From positions 434,001 to 498,000 of the forward strand of contig CAVWPI010000011.1 in assembly GCA_963756895.1 (NCBI GenBank): DNA of 64,000 bases, written 5' to 3'. The position numbers and the translations under genes were made by a program. The DNA comes from DASUAS01 sp963756895 (GTDB taxonomy: Bacteria > Actinomycetota > Acidimicrobiia > IMCC26256 > DASPTH01). Below, piece after piece: positions 46,158-56,332 of the stretch. The notes beneath the pieces are model-generated. The model saw only the letters and a program-made list of their open reading frames with translations. It did not search any database and was not told where the DNA came from. Within the stretch, counting starts at the first letter, position 1, and each line of letters starts with the position of its first letter.

Positions 46158-47096
46158 TCAGGCGCCGGCGACGCGGAAGCCGGGGTTGCCGGTGGAGCTG
46201 TCGGGTTGGGTCGCGTAGCGGGCCGACACGCGATAGCGGCGGCAGTAGGAGAGGTGGCACAGGTACGAGCCGCCGCGCTGACGCGGTGTTCGCCGGTCGC
46301 CGGCCCGCGAGGGTTCAGCGCGTCGCCGTGCGCGTAGGCGTCGACGGCGAACCAGTCGGCGCACCACTCCCACACGTTGCCGGTCACGTTGTGCAGCCCG
46401 AGGTCGTTCGGCGGGAACGCGTCGACCGGTGCGGTGCCGACGAAGCCGTCGGCGCCGGTGTTGCGGCCGGGGAACGTCCCCTGGAACACGTTCATGCGGT
46501 GCTCGCCGTCGGGTTCGAGGTCGTCGCCCCAGGGGAAGGCGGTGCCGGCGCGCCCTCCGCGGGCCGCGCGCTCCCACTCTGCCTCCGTCGGCAGGCGGGT
46601 CCCGGTCCAGCGGCAGTACGCGACCGCATCGAGCCACGACACGTGCACGACCGGGTGGTCGGCGCGCTCGTCGACGTCCGACTGCGGACCCTCGGGGTGC
46701 CGCCAGTCGGCGCCGTGCACCTGCCGCCACCACTCGGCGCCGACGACCGCGCGGGTGTCGGGGAAGCCGTCGGGGAGCAGGCCGCCGAAGACGAACGACC
46801 AGCCGTGGCGCTCGGCGTCGGTGACCCAGCCGGTGGCGTCGACGAACCGGGCGAACGGCGTCGTTGGTGACCGCGAAGCGGTCGATGCGGAACCCGTCGA
46901 GCGTCACGTCGTGCACGGGGCCTTCGCCGTCGCCCGGATACGCCCACACCGATTCGTCGCCCATGCGGAACGAGCCTGCGGCCACGTCGACCAACGTGGC
47001 CGGGTGGTCGCCCGCGCCGGCCGGCACCGCGTCGAGTGCAAGGCCGGGGGCACCGCCGTGGCGTTCGTCACCCGGTGCGCAACACGGGCCGTCCAT
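46158..47096 (-). CDS. Formylglycine-generating enzyme, sulfatase-activating (two frame breaks)
   Basis: About 312 residues. FGE converts a cysteine of type I sulfatases to formylglycine using oxygen and copper. Features: LVDVAAGSFRMGDESVWAYP at the N-terminus, DRFAVTND, VVHVSWLDAVAYCRWTGTRL, PTEAEWERAARGG, GLHNVTGNVWEWCADWF and the C-terminal GGSYLCHLSYCRRYRVSAR followed by PDSSTGNPGFRVAGA. Both copper-binding active-site cysteines (C-x4-C in CHLSYC) are kept, unlike generic SUMF1-domain proteins. Breaks near 46860 and 46285. No sulfatase gene is in the window, so it acts on one encoded elsewhere. ATG 47096. Confidence 0.88.
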   Translation of the reverse strand: MDGPCCAPGDERHGGAPGLALDAVPAGAGDHPATLVDVAAGSFRMGDESVWAYPGDGEGPVHDVTLDGFRIDRFAVTNDAVRPVRRRHRLGHRRRAPRLVVRLRRPAPRRLPRHPRGRRRRVVAAGARRRLAAPRGSAVGRRRARRPPGRARVVARCGRVLPLDRDPPADGGRVGARGPRRARRHRLPLGRRPRTRRRAPHERVPGDVPRPQHRRRRLRRHRTGRRVPAERPRAAQRDRQRVGVVRRLVRRRRLRARRRAEPSRAGDRRTPRQRGGSYLCHLSYCRRYRVSARYATQPDSSTGNPGFRVAGA

Positions 47097-47136
47097 GCGC
47101 CGAGCGTACCGGCGCGCTCCGTATGATCTGCCCGCC

Positions 47137-47813
47137 ATGCCCGAGCCCGTGCACGTCCACGTCCCCCACGAGCTCGCCGAGCCCGGTCCGCGGACGTCGA
47201 CCGTGCGAGCGCTGGCTGGAGATCGCGGCGGCACTGCTGCTCTCACTGGCGACGCTCGGCATCGCGTGGAGTGGGTACCAGGCCGCGAAGTGGAGTGGGT
47301 TGCAGGCGCGTCGATACACGCAGGCGAGCAGCGCGCGGAGCCTGGCGAACCAAGCGGCGACCCTTGCGGGGGAGGACCGCACGCAGGATCTCCTCAACTT
47401 CAACCGCTGGCTCGAGGCGGCCGTCGCGGGTGACGGCGAGGTCGCGGACCTCTACGAGCGAAGGTTCCGCAACGAGTTCCGTCCCGCGTTCGAGGCCTGG
47501 CTCGCCGACGATCCGTTGGACAACGCGGACGCGATCCCGAGTCCGCTCCGTCGAGCAGGACTACAAGCTTGCCAACACGGAGAAGGCGAGCAAGCTCGAG
47601 CGGGTGGGCGATCTGCGCTTCGAAGAAGGCAAGGCGGCCACCGAGCACGCCGACGATTACGTCTTCGTCACCGTGTTCTTCGCAATCGTGCTGTTCTTCG
47701 CCGGGATCTCGTTGCGCTTCACGTGGTTCCCGATGCGCGTGCTCATCATGGGCCTCGGCACCGTGATCCTCGCCTACGGCGGGCTCCGGCTGCTCAGCTT
47801 GCCGACCCACTGA
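47137..47813 (+). CDS. DUF4337-like membrane protein (two frame breaks)
   Basis: About 224 residues. After a short His-rich start (EPVHVHVPHELAEP) and a break near 47205 comes a membrane helix WLEIAAALLLSLATLGIAWS, then a long cytoplasmic or outer helical region (WSGLQARRYTQASSARSLAN, EDRTQDLLNFNRWLEAAVAG). After a second break near 47550 follow FFAIVLFFAGISLRF and VLIMGLGTVILAYGGLRLLS. The layout of one N-terminal helix, a coiled segment and two C-terminal helices matches DUF4337-type proteins of unknown function. Confidence 0.65.
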
Positions 47814-47821
47814 CGGCTGCA

Positions 47822-48502
47822 TCAGGACGCGAGCGCGAACACCGCGTCGACGACGACCAGCACCCCGAGGATGGTCACCGGGTAGACGGTGAGCGGTCGC
47901 TTGTGCTCCGAGAGCCAGTGCTCGACGTCGAGCATCCACTGCTCGCCCTGGGCACCGAACACGATCGCGAGGACGACCGGCACGGTCACGAGGGCGGTTG
48001 CGATCACCACGTACGCGACCGTCAGGCTGAACGCATAGACCGCGCCGATGTTGCCGCCGGCGATCGTCGCGGTGACGAGCACGGTCAGGCCCAGTCGCTT
48101 GGGGCCCAGCGCGAGCACGGCACCGGCGCCGAACACAGAGGGAAGGTTCAGGTGCTCGAGGCGCGCGAGCACGACCTTCGTGCGTGAGTCGGGCTTCGCC
48201 GGTGCATCCGGTGGTCGGAACCACACCACCCCGCCCAGCACGAGCAGCGCGACCCCGAGTGCGAGCTCGAGGACGGCCCGAGCAGTCTCGTGCGCGTGGT
48301 GGCCGACCGGCATGGTCGCGGAGCCGAGCGTGTAGGCCAACGCGGACAGCACGGCCTGGCCGAGGACGACCCCGACTGCGAACGCGAGCGCGTTCCACCG
48401 ACCTCCCCGGCTGCCCAGCACGACGAGCGTGGCGCCGAGGGCCACCGGGCTCGCCAGCGCGACGAAGCCGTAGAGGAGGACCTGGAGAGGGACGGAGTTC
48501 AC
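47822..48502 (-). CDS. SfLAP/GAP-like six-helix membrane protein
   Basis: 226 residues, intact. Six membrane helices in two sets of three, typical of the GAP family (sulfolipid-addressing protein of mycobacteria; related to LysE exporters): LVVLGSRGGRWNALAFAVGV, ALELALGVALLVLGGVVWFR, GLTVLVTATIAGGNIGAVYA, VTVPVVLAIVFGAQ. In mycobacteria relatives help export glycolipids. Downstream of the large UPF0104-type protein on the same strand with a 24-base gap, so probably the same operon. Confidence 0.75.
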   Translation of the reverse strand: MNSVPLQVLLYGFVALASPVALGATLVVLGSRGGRWNALAFAVGVVLGQAVLSALAYTLGSATMPVGHHAHETARAVLELALGVALLVLGGVVWFRPPDAPAKPDSRTKVVLARLEHLNLPSVFGAGAVLALGPKRLGLTVLVTATIAGGNIGAVYAFSLTVAYVVIATALVTVPVVLAIVFGAQGEQWMLDVEHWLSEHKRPLTVYPVTILGVLVVVDAVFALAS

Positions 48503-48526
48503 GGCGGGCGTCGGGCGCCGACTGGC

Positions 48527-50869
48527 CTACGCGTAGCCCTTGGCGCGCAGCCAGCGCAGCGTGAAGAATCCGAAGATGGGCGGGATCAGGAACGTGACGA
48601 AGCGGAAGAGGAGCACACTGGCGAGCGCCGGTGCGGCCGGGATCCCGAACGAGGTGAGGCCGGCCGTGAGTGCGGCCTCGGTGACGCCGATGCCCCCGGG
48701 GACCGGCGCGACGTTGCCGACCATGCCCGCGCCAACTTGCACGACGATGAGCTGGGCGAAGTCGAGGTGCTGGTCGAACGCGAGCATGCAGACCCCGAGG
48801 ATCAACGGGTAGATGAGGTTGCCGGCGGTGTCGCCGCCGATCAGTTGCATCGCCTTCCTCGGGTTGCGCACCACGGCCCAGATGTCGGTCGCGGCGCGCT
48901 TGACCGCGGGCACGACCTTGTTCTTGATCTTGGGGATGAAGAGGACGACGCCCACGAGCGCGGCGATGATCGCGATGGCCAGCAGGGTGGTGCTGCTCGA
49001 CGAGTCGCTGCTGCTGCTCGTGTCGACCGCGGTCGCGGTGATCGCCGCCGCGGACAAGAACAGGATCATCTGGATCGCGCCGCCGACGCCGGTGCTGAGC
49101 ACCATGGCGCTGCCCGCCGACGCCACCGGAACGTCCTGCTTGTGGAGGTAGTCGATCTGCAGCGCCGTCCCGCCGATGCCGTTGGGTGTGATCAGGTTGA
49201 GGAAGCTGCACGCGAGCTGGGTCAAGACGGTGGGGACGAACGGGAGGTTCTTGTTCACGCAGCCCATGAGCGCGGTCGCCCACGAGGTCGGGACCAGCGG
49301 GTACATGACGAGGGCGAGGACCGCCCACGCCCAGGTGGCGTTCTCGAACTCGCCCTTGACCGACGACCAGTCGATGCCCTCCATGCTGTGGAAGGCGATG
49401 CCGACGGCGAAGAGGACACCGATCAGCATCCCGATGTTCAGCAGGCTGAGCCGCTTGATCTTGAGCGGCGGGACGTCCTCCACGCCCGTCGCCGTCGCCA
49501 GTTCACCGCGCAGCGTCTTGAGCGCCTTGCCCTGGTGCTTGACCCCCTTGGTGAGCCCCGCGGGCAGGGCAGCAGGCTGCACGACCGGGATGATCGCCGC
49601 CGCTCGCTCCTTGCCGAGCGCGTCGACCACCGACGCAACGGCGCGCTCGTCGCCCACGAGCTGGGCGCTGAGCACGAGGAGCGCAGCGTCGTCGCGATGC
49701 ACCCAGTACTGCTCACCACTCGCGTCGGCCGAACTGAAGTCGTCGAACGCCACGTCGTCCGTGTCGCTGACGATGACGCGGAGGCCGTCGAGGTTGCCGT
49801 GGGCGATCCCTGCGTTGTGCAATGCGTCGAGTTGGTGCCACGCGGCGCCGAGGACCGCGTCGGTGACGCGCTCGGGCGCGAGTGAGCCGAGGGACGCGCC
49901 GTCGGGAGGAGTGGTGACGAGCACTGCCGCCTCGGCGCCGCCCGCGCCCGTGCGCACGAGTCGCGCTGCGTGCACGTCGGCGCGTTCCGCGAGCATGAGC
50001 GTGAAGCCGATGTGCTCGACCTGTTGGATGCGGCTGCCGAACACGGGCACGCCGGGGTCGTGGTACATCGCCTTGTGCCACAGCTTCGAGGCGATGCGGG
50101 CATCGCGCTGGTCGCGGCCGAACGCGTCGACCCGCAGGTGCTCACCGGACGCAAGCTCGACGTCCATCACCGCCGCGCGCTGGATCGTCTCCACCGCGGG
50201 CGCGATGGCCACGACGTCGTACCCCAGGTCGGTGAGCGCGGCGCGGACCTCGGCGACCGACGGCTGACCGCCCGGTGCGCCGAGCACCACCCGAACGAGC
50301 GCCGCGATCCCGAACCCGACGAGCAGGCCGCCGATGACGTCGGACGGGAAGCCGGCGCCGAGGTACATCGCAGCCGTGCACACCAGCAGGATGACGATGA
50401 CGAAGAGGCGTCGCAGCGGGCGGACGATGAACGGGGCAATGCCGAACGCGAGTGCGGTGATCGCGGCGACGTTGGCCACCGGGTACACCGGGCCGTCGCC
50501 GATGCGGACCGCCACTCCGAGCCCGTTGATCGGGTGGCTGCCCAGCAGGTCGTTGAGCAGGAGCGACAATCCCCACGCGCCGGCCCCCGCGAGCACGGCG
50601 TACACCGCGACGCGGAACTGCCGCAGCACCAGCAGCACGAGCGCGACTGCCAGCACGGCCCAGATCGACCCCAGCGCGTAGACGCCCTTGGCCAGGCCGA
50701 CCATGTTCCCGGAGAGGTCGTTGAGGGTCCGGAACAGGTTGACGTTGACCGTCGACTGGGTCTGTGCCCAGAAGCCGACGAGGAGGGCGAGGATCGCGCT
50801 GACGACGAGCAACGCGACGTCGGACGGCCGGCGTCGTGCCCGCTCGTCGGTGTCGCGGATCCAGCTCAC
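48527..50869 (-). CDS. Large membrane protein: PAP2-like, pseudokinase-like and UPF0104/LPG-synthase-like domains
   Basis: 780 residues, intact, the longest unbroken gene here. Residues about 15-195 form a membrane domain with PAP2-like spacing (NDLLGSHPINGLGVAVRIGD, GAGFPSDVIGGLLVGFG), but with changed catalytic residues. About 205-430 is soluble and kinase-like (LWHKAMYHDPGVPVF, AHGNLDGLRVIVSDTDDVAF, DDFSSADASGEQYW: H-G-N-L and D-F echoes of a catalytic loop, without a full active site). About 450-775 is the YbhN/UPF0104 flippase-like domain of lysyl-PG synthases (PNGIGGTALQIDYLHKQDVP, APVPGGIGVTEAALTAGL). GTG 50869 overlaps the MFS stop (GTGA). Likely envelope-lipid handling. Confidence 0.78.
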   Translation of the reverse strand: MSWIRDTDERARRRPSDVALLVVSAILALLVGFWAQTQSTVNVNLFRTLNDLSGNMVGLAKGVYALGSIWAVLAVALVLLVLRQFRVAVYAVLAGAGAWGLSLLLNDLLGSHPINGLGVAVRIGDGPVYPVANVAAITALAFGIAPFIVRPLRRLFVIVILLVCTAAMYLGAGFPSDVIGGLLVGFGIAALVRVVLGAPGGQPSVAEVRAALTDLGYDVVAIAPAVETIQRAAVMDVELASGEHLRVDAFGRDQRDARIASKLWHKAMYHDPGVPVFGSRIQQVEHIGFTLMLAERADVHAARLVRTGAGGAEAAVLVTTPPDGASLGSLAPERVTDAVLGAAWHQLDALHNAGIAHGNLDGLRVIVSDTDDVAFDDFSSADASGEQYWVHRDDAALLVLSAQLVGDERAVASVVDALGKERAAAIIPVVQPAALPAGLTKGVKHQGKALKTLRGELATATGVEDVPPLKIKRLSLLNIGMLIGVLFAVGIAFHSMEGIDWSSVKGEFENATWAWAVLALVMYPLVPTSWATALMGCVNKNLPFVPTVLTQLACSFLNLITPNGIGGTALQIDYLHKQDVPVASAGSAMVLSTGVGGAIQMILFLSAAAITATAVDTSSSSDSSSSTTLLAIAIIAALVGVVLFIPKIKNKVVPAVKRAATDIWAVVRNPRKAMQLIGGDTAGNLIYPLILGVCMLAFDQHLDFAQLIVVQVGAGMVGNVAPVPGGIGVTEAALTAGLTSFGIPAAPALASVLLFRFVTFLIPPIFGFFTLRWLRAKGYA

Positions 50870-52496
50870 GCGTCGACGGCGTTGTCGTCAGTGTCTTCCG
50901 CTTGGTACCGGTTGAGCAGCTCGAGCTCGCCGTCGTGCTTCGGGAACAGGAAGAACACGAGCGCCGCGCCGAGGACGATCGCGATCAGTCCGGCGAGGTA
51001 GGCCCAGTCGGCGCCGTCGAGGAACGACGTCTGCGCGGCGGCGATGATCTGCTTCGAGTACTGCGGATACTGCGCCGCGGTGTTCGCCGCGCTGGAGAAC
51101 GACTTCGTGAGTTCCGACTGGACGTTCGTGCTCACGCTGCTGCGTTCGGCGATCCGGCGATGAGCTTGGTGAACGCGGCGGCGTACCCGGCGGTGAGCAG
51201 CGCACCCAGGAGCGACTGCATGATCGCCCCGCCGAGGTCGCGCTGGAGGTCGGCGGTGGCCGATGCCATCCCGGCGCGTCGCACCGGCACTGAACCGGTC
51301 AGCGAGTGCGACGCCGGTGTGCCCGCGAAGTCCCACACCGGCTCCGACGAAGGCGTACGCCAGCCCTACCTGCCAGTACGGGCTGCCGGTGTCCCACAGC
51401 GTGAGCATGGCGAGGAACCCGAGGAAGCAGCAGACGTAGCCGCAGAGCAGGGTGAACCTCGAACCACGGGCCTCGATCGAGCTTGGCCGAGCGCGGCGCC
51501 ACGATGACCATCAGGATCACCGCGGGCAGGATGGCGGCCCCGGCCTCGAGCGTGTCGTAGCCGAGCACGTTCTGAAGGAACTGCTGACCGATGAACATCG
51601 CCGCCATGAGCGAGCCGAACACGATGATCCCGGCGACCGCGGCGACCCAGAAGATGCGTCGCGCCGGCGATGTCGAGGTCGTAGAGCGGGTTGCGCGCAC
51701 GGCGTCTGGCGGATCACGAACGCGGCGGCGGCCGCCGCGGCAATCACGACCCAGACCGATCGCGAGCGTGCCCTTGTCGGGAACTGCGGCGAAGTTGATG
51801 CCCAGGATCAGCGCGCCGACCATCAGCGCGGAGAGCACGCCCCCGAGGTTGTCGACCGGGTCGGTCGCCTCGTTCACGTGGCTGGGGACGAACTTCAGGG
51901 CCATGACAGCGCCACGACCGCGAGCGGCAGCGTGACGAGGAACACCGAGCCCCACCAGAAGTACTCGAGCAGGGCGCCCGCGATCAGCGGGCCGAGGGCC
52001 GAGATGCCGCCGCCGATCGCCGACCAGGCCGCGATCGACTTGGTCCGCGATTGTCCCGGACCAGAGTGCGGTGATGAGCGCGAGCGTCGTGGGGAAGGCC
52101 ATGCCGGCCGAGAGCCCTCCGAGGACGCGGGCGGCCGCGAGCACGCCGTCGGTGGGTGCGTACGCGGCGAGCAGGCACGCCGGGATCGACAGCAGCACGC
52201 CACCGATCAGCATCATCTTGCGGCCGTACCGGTCGCCCAGCGCGCCGAGGTAGAGCACGGACGCCGCCAGACCGAACGAGTAGCCCGACCGCGATCAGGT
52301 TGAGGGTGGTCTGCGACGAGTCGAACGCCTGGCCGATGTCGGGCAGCGCGACGTTGGCGACCGAGAGGTTGAGGTTGGCGACCGAGGCGACGAGGATCAG
52401 CGCAAGGAGGACGAGCTTCGAGTTCGCCGGCGACGAATCCGTCTCCCCTCCGGTCGCCGGCCCCGCGCCGGACTCGCTCTGCATGGCGCGAACCAT
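50866..52496 (-). CDS. MFS drug-export-type transporter, 14-helix (many frame breaks)
   Basis: About 543 residues when roughly seven breaks (between 52285 and 51140) are repaired. Major facilitator of the DHA2 type: LVLLALILVASVANLNLSVA, NVALPDIGQAFDSSQTTLNL (motif D1), YLGALGDRYGRKMMLIGGVL (motif A), RVLGGLSAGMAFPTTLALIT, IGGGISALGPLIAGALLEYF (motif C region), PVRRAGMASATADLQRDLGG and the last helix LAGLIAIVLGAALVFFLFPK. Exports hydrophobic compounds by proton antiport. ATG 52496 or 52484. Divergent from the LuxR regulator with 97 bases between, so that regulator may control it. Confidence 0.78.
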
Positions 52497-52593
52497 ATCG
52501 GGATGTGCACCCTGTCGTGATCACCCGATCTGGGGGATGCGCCGAGGATCGACCGTGGGCCGGCGGGCCGCGCGGGCGTCCGGATCGGGTTGA

Positions 52594-54817
52594 ATGGCCG
52601 CTGTGCTGGCGCAGGGGACCGAGGGAGGGGCGGTGGGGTTCGGCGCGTGCGCCGGCCTCGTCGACCGCCCGCGCCTCGTCGACGACCTGACCGCGGCCGC
52701 CGACGTCCCCGTGGTGCTGGTCGTCGCGGCGGGGGGCTTCGGCAAGACCACGCTGGTGTCGCAATGGCTCGGTGGCGATCATCGATCGGTGGCGTGGCTG
52801 ACGGCGACGCGCCAGCACGACGACCCCGCGGTCCTGCTCGCTGACGTCGTGCGCGTGCTCGACGCCTTCGAGCCGCTCGAGCCGCGCGCCAAGCAGCAAC
52901 TGGCCGCGGTGTCGATCGACTTCACCAGCGTGCTCGTGCCCCGCCTCGAACGCACGATCGCGGAGCGGGCACGCCCCTTCGTGTTCGTCGTCGACGACGC
53001 CCATCGTCTGCGGAGCCGGTCGGCGTGGGCGTTGCTGCAGGCGTTCGCCGACTGCGTCCCGCCCGGATCCCAGCTCGTCGTCGTGAGCCGCGCCGAACCG
53101 GTGCTCGCGCTCGCCCGGATGCGCGCCGACCGACGGGTGCACACGGTGTCGACCGCCGCCCTGGCGATGGATCGCGCCGAAGCGGGCGCCCTGGTGACAG
53201 CCGCCGGGTTGACGCTCCCGACGCCCGAGATCGACGGGCTCCGTGACCGTACGGAGGGCTGGCCCGTCGGTCTCTATCTCGCGACCCTCGCCATCGCCGA
53301 CGCCGCCGATCCCGTCGAGGCCGCGAGGGCCTTCGCCGGCGACGACCGGATGGTCGTCGACTACGTACGCGAGGAACTGCTCGAGTTCCTGCCGCGACGC
53401 ACGCGCGAGTTCCTGCTCGAAGCGTCGATCTTCGACGAGATGGACGCAGTGGTGTGTGACGCGGTGCTCGAGCGCGACGACTCGGCCGCGTTGCTCGAGG
53501 AAGTTGCCGACAAGGTCCAGCTGCTGATCCCGCTCGACCGGCGGGGCGAGGTGTTCCGCATGCACCAGCTCCTGCGGGACACGCTCCGGGTCGAGCTGGC
53601 CCGTCGGCGACCGGATCGCGAGGGCGAGCTCCTCGCTCGCGTGGCCGACTGGTACGTGTCGCACGGCGACTTCGACCGCACCGTCGAGCTGCTGCACGCG
53701 CTGGGCGACACGACCCGGGCGGAGGCGACGATCTGGCGCGGCACGCCGTTGTACACGGGTGGAGGCAGGACCGCGACGGTCGAGCGGTGGTTGGACCACT
53801 ACACCCACGACCAGATCGCGAGCCGCCCGGCCCTCGCCGTCGCCCGGGCCTGGTGCGCGGTCACGACCGGCGACATGCCGTCACTCCGATACTGGGCCGG
53901 CGTCGCCAGCGACTTCCCCGACGGCGAGACCCTGCCGGACGGCACGCCGATGTCGTCCGCGGCCGCGTTGCTGCGGGCCGTCGTCGGCGGCGACGGCATC
54001 GAAGCGATGCGAGCCGACGCCGCGCTCGCCTATGACCTCGACGGACCCAGGAGCCCGTTCCGCAGCATCGCCCGGTACCTCGAAGGGAGCTCGCTGCGGA
54101 TCCAGGGACGCCGCGCCGAAGCACGCGACCGCCTCGAGGAGGGCGAGGCCATCGGGGCGCAGCTCGTCCCCGCCGGACAGGCCCACTGCCTCTCCCAGCT
54201 CGCGGCCTTGGCCCTCGAGGAGAACGACTGGGACCTCGCGACGAGGTTGATCGAACGCTACGCCGCGATCGTCGATCGGTTCGGATTGCGCGAGCGTCCC
54301 GCGCGAGGGTGCCTCATTCGCCATCGCCGCGCTCGTGCACGCGCGATCCGGTGACGCGACGGAGGCGCGTGCCGACGCCAAGCATGCGCTGTTCCTCGTG
54401 TCGATGCTCTCGACGGTGGCGCCGTGGATCACGGTCGAGTCGCGGATCTTCCTCGCCCGCACCTTCCTGCTCCTGGGCGACGTCGGCATGGCCCGCGTGC
54501 TGGCGCGGGAAGCCGACGAGCTGATGGCACTCGTGCCCGACGGTGAACCGCTCCGGAACCGACTCGCGGTGCTCGAGCAGACCATGAATTCGCAGCAGGT
54601 GCCGCTCGGAGTGCTCGCCACGCCCCTGACGCCGGCAGAGCTGCGGGTGCTGCGGTATCTGCCCACGCACCTCACCTTCGCCGCCATCGCCGACGAGCTC
54701 TTCGTGTCCCGGAACACGGTGAAGTCGCAGGCGGTCTCGGTCTACCGCAAGCTCGATGTGAGCTCGCGAGGCCCGGCGGTGGAAGCGGCCCGGGCGCTGG
54801 GGCTGCTCGAGGAGTGA
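52594..54817 (+). CDS. LuxR-family regulator with MalT-like ATPase (LAL type) (one frame break)
   Basis: About 740 residues. Walker A in VVAAGGFGKTTLVSQWLG (about residue 48), Walker B in RPFVFVVDDAHRLRSRSAW (about residue 130), STAND-type arm (GLRDRTEGWPVGLYLATLAI, VVDYVREELLEFLPRRTREF), a long helical TPR-like sensor region, and after a break near 54310 the C-terminal LuxR helix-turn-helix (LTPAELRVLRYLPTHLTFAA, ELFVSRNTVKSQAVSVYRKL). LAL regulators bind ATP and an inducer and activate promoters as oligomers. GTG/ATG around 52594; divergent from the MFS gene, its most likely target. Confidence 0.85.
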
Positions 54818-54872
54818 GGCATCACCCGGTGCGGGTGAGGTCCCTCGGCGCCACACGCGCCAGGATGGGTGG

Positions 54873-56290
54873 ATGACCACCACTCGTCCCAACCCGCCGA
54901 TCGTGCACCTCGATCCCGAGCAACGCGCCGGCATCGGCCGGGCGGCACGCGCCGCGGTGCGCCGGTCGTCGCACGCGGAGTGGGCACCCGCGCCCGATCG
55001 CGCCGATCCGTTCACCCTGTTGAGCGCTCAGGAGGTCACCCGCGTCCCCGACCTGGTGCCGGTCCGCCACGAGCGGATGATGGTGTCGCCGTTCACCTTC
55101 TACCGCGGCGCCGCGGTCATCATGGCCGCCGACCTCGGGTCGCAACCCGACAGCGGGTTGCGGGTCCAGGCGTGCGGGGATGCCCACCTCGCCAACTTCG
55201 GCGGGTTCGCGTCGCCCGAGCGTGCGTTGCAGTTCGACATCAACGACTTCGACGAGACGAGCCACGGGCCCTTCGAGTGGGACGTCAAGCGACTCGTGAC
55301 CAGCTTCGAGATCGCGGCGCGGTCGTTGTCGTTCACGCAGAAGGAGAAGCGCTCGATCGTCAACACCGTCGTGCGCTGCTACCGCGACGCGATGGCGCAG
55401 TTCGCCCCCATGACCAACCTCGACGTCTGGTACGCGCACCTCGACGTGGAGAAGGTGTTCGACGAGTTCCGCAGCCGGGCGACGCCCGAGGACCTCAAGC
55501 GCTTCGAGAAGAACCTGGTCAAGGCGCAGTCGAAGGACAACCTGAAGGCGTTCAACAAGCTCACCGAGCAGGTCGACGGTGAGCACCGGATCAAGAGCGA
55601 TCCGCCGCTGATCGTCTCGCTGGGCGATCTCTTCCACGATGATGCCGAGGACCAGCTGCGCGCCTGGCTGGCCGAGCGGCTGCGCTCGTACCGCAAGTCG
55701 CTCCAGCCCGACCGACGCCACCTGTTGGAGTCGTACCGGCTGGTCGACTTCGGTCGAAAGGTCGTGGGGGTCGGCAGTGTCGGCACCCGGTGCTGGATCG
55801 CGCTGATGCTCGGTCGCGACGACGCGGATCCGCTGTTCCTGCAGATCAAGGAGGCCGAAGCATCCGTGCTCGAGCCCTACGCGGGGCGCAGCGGTTTCGC
55901 CAACCACGGGCAGCGCGTCGTCGAGGGCCAACGCCTCCTCCAGGCGTCCAGCGACATCATGCTCGGCTGGATCCGCACCGTCGGCCTCGACGGCGTGGAG
56001 CGCGACTACTACGTGCGTCAGCTCTGGGACTGGAAGTTCTCGGCCGACATCGACGCGATGGCGCCGGCGACCCTCGCCATCTACGCCCGTCTGTGCGGGT
56101 GGACGCTCGCGCGGGCCACGCCCGTTCCGGCGACCGCATCGCGATCGCCGCCTACCTGGGCTCGGGCGAGTCGTTCGACAAGGCGATCAGCGAATTCGCG
56201 GTGGCCTACGCCGATCAGAACGATCGCGACTACGCAACGGTCGCGGAGCACATGAAGGCGGCGACGAGCGCGCCGGCTGTGGAAAGCTGA
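54873..56290 (+). CDS. DUF2252 protein (kinase-like fold) (one frame break)
   Basis: About 471 residues. DUF2252 signature blocks: ERMMVSPFTFYRGAAVIMAA, QACGDAHLANFGGFASPERA (G-D-x-H-x-x-N, like the catalytic loop of aminoglycoside kinases) and LQFDINDFDETSHGPFEWDV (D-F-D-E, a metal-binding-loop equivalent). Also VGSVGTRCWIALMLGRDDAD and LFLQIKEAEASVLEPY. A frame change near 56115 precedes the ending GESFDKAISEFAVAYADQND. Function unknown, common in actinobacteria. ATG 54873. Confidence 0.88.
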
Positions 56291-56332
56291 CACGGACAAC
56301 CCCGGGAGGGTCAACGTGTTGTACGCGACGTC

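Noticed and set aside
47400..49328. Minus-strand open frame of 642 residues over DUF4337, SfLAP and the flippase-like gene
   Set aside because: Out-of-frame shadow of the true minus-strand genes; no recognisable motifs.
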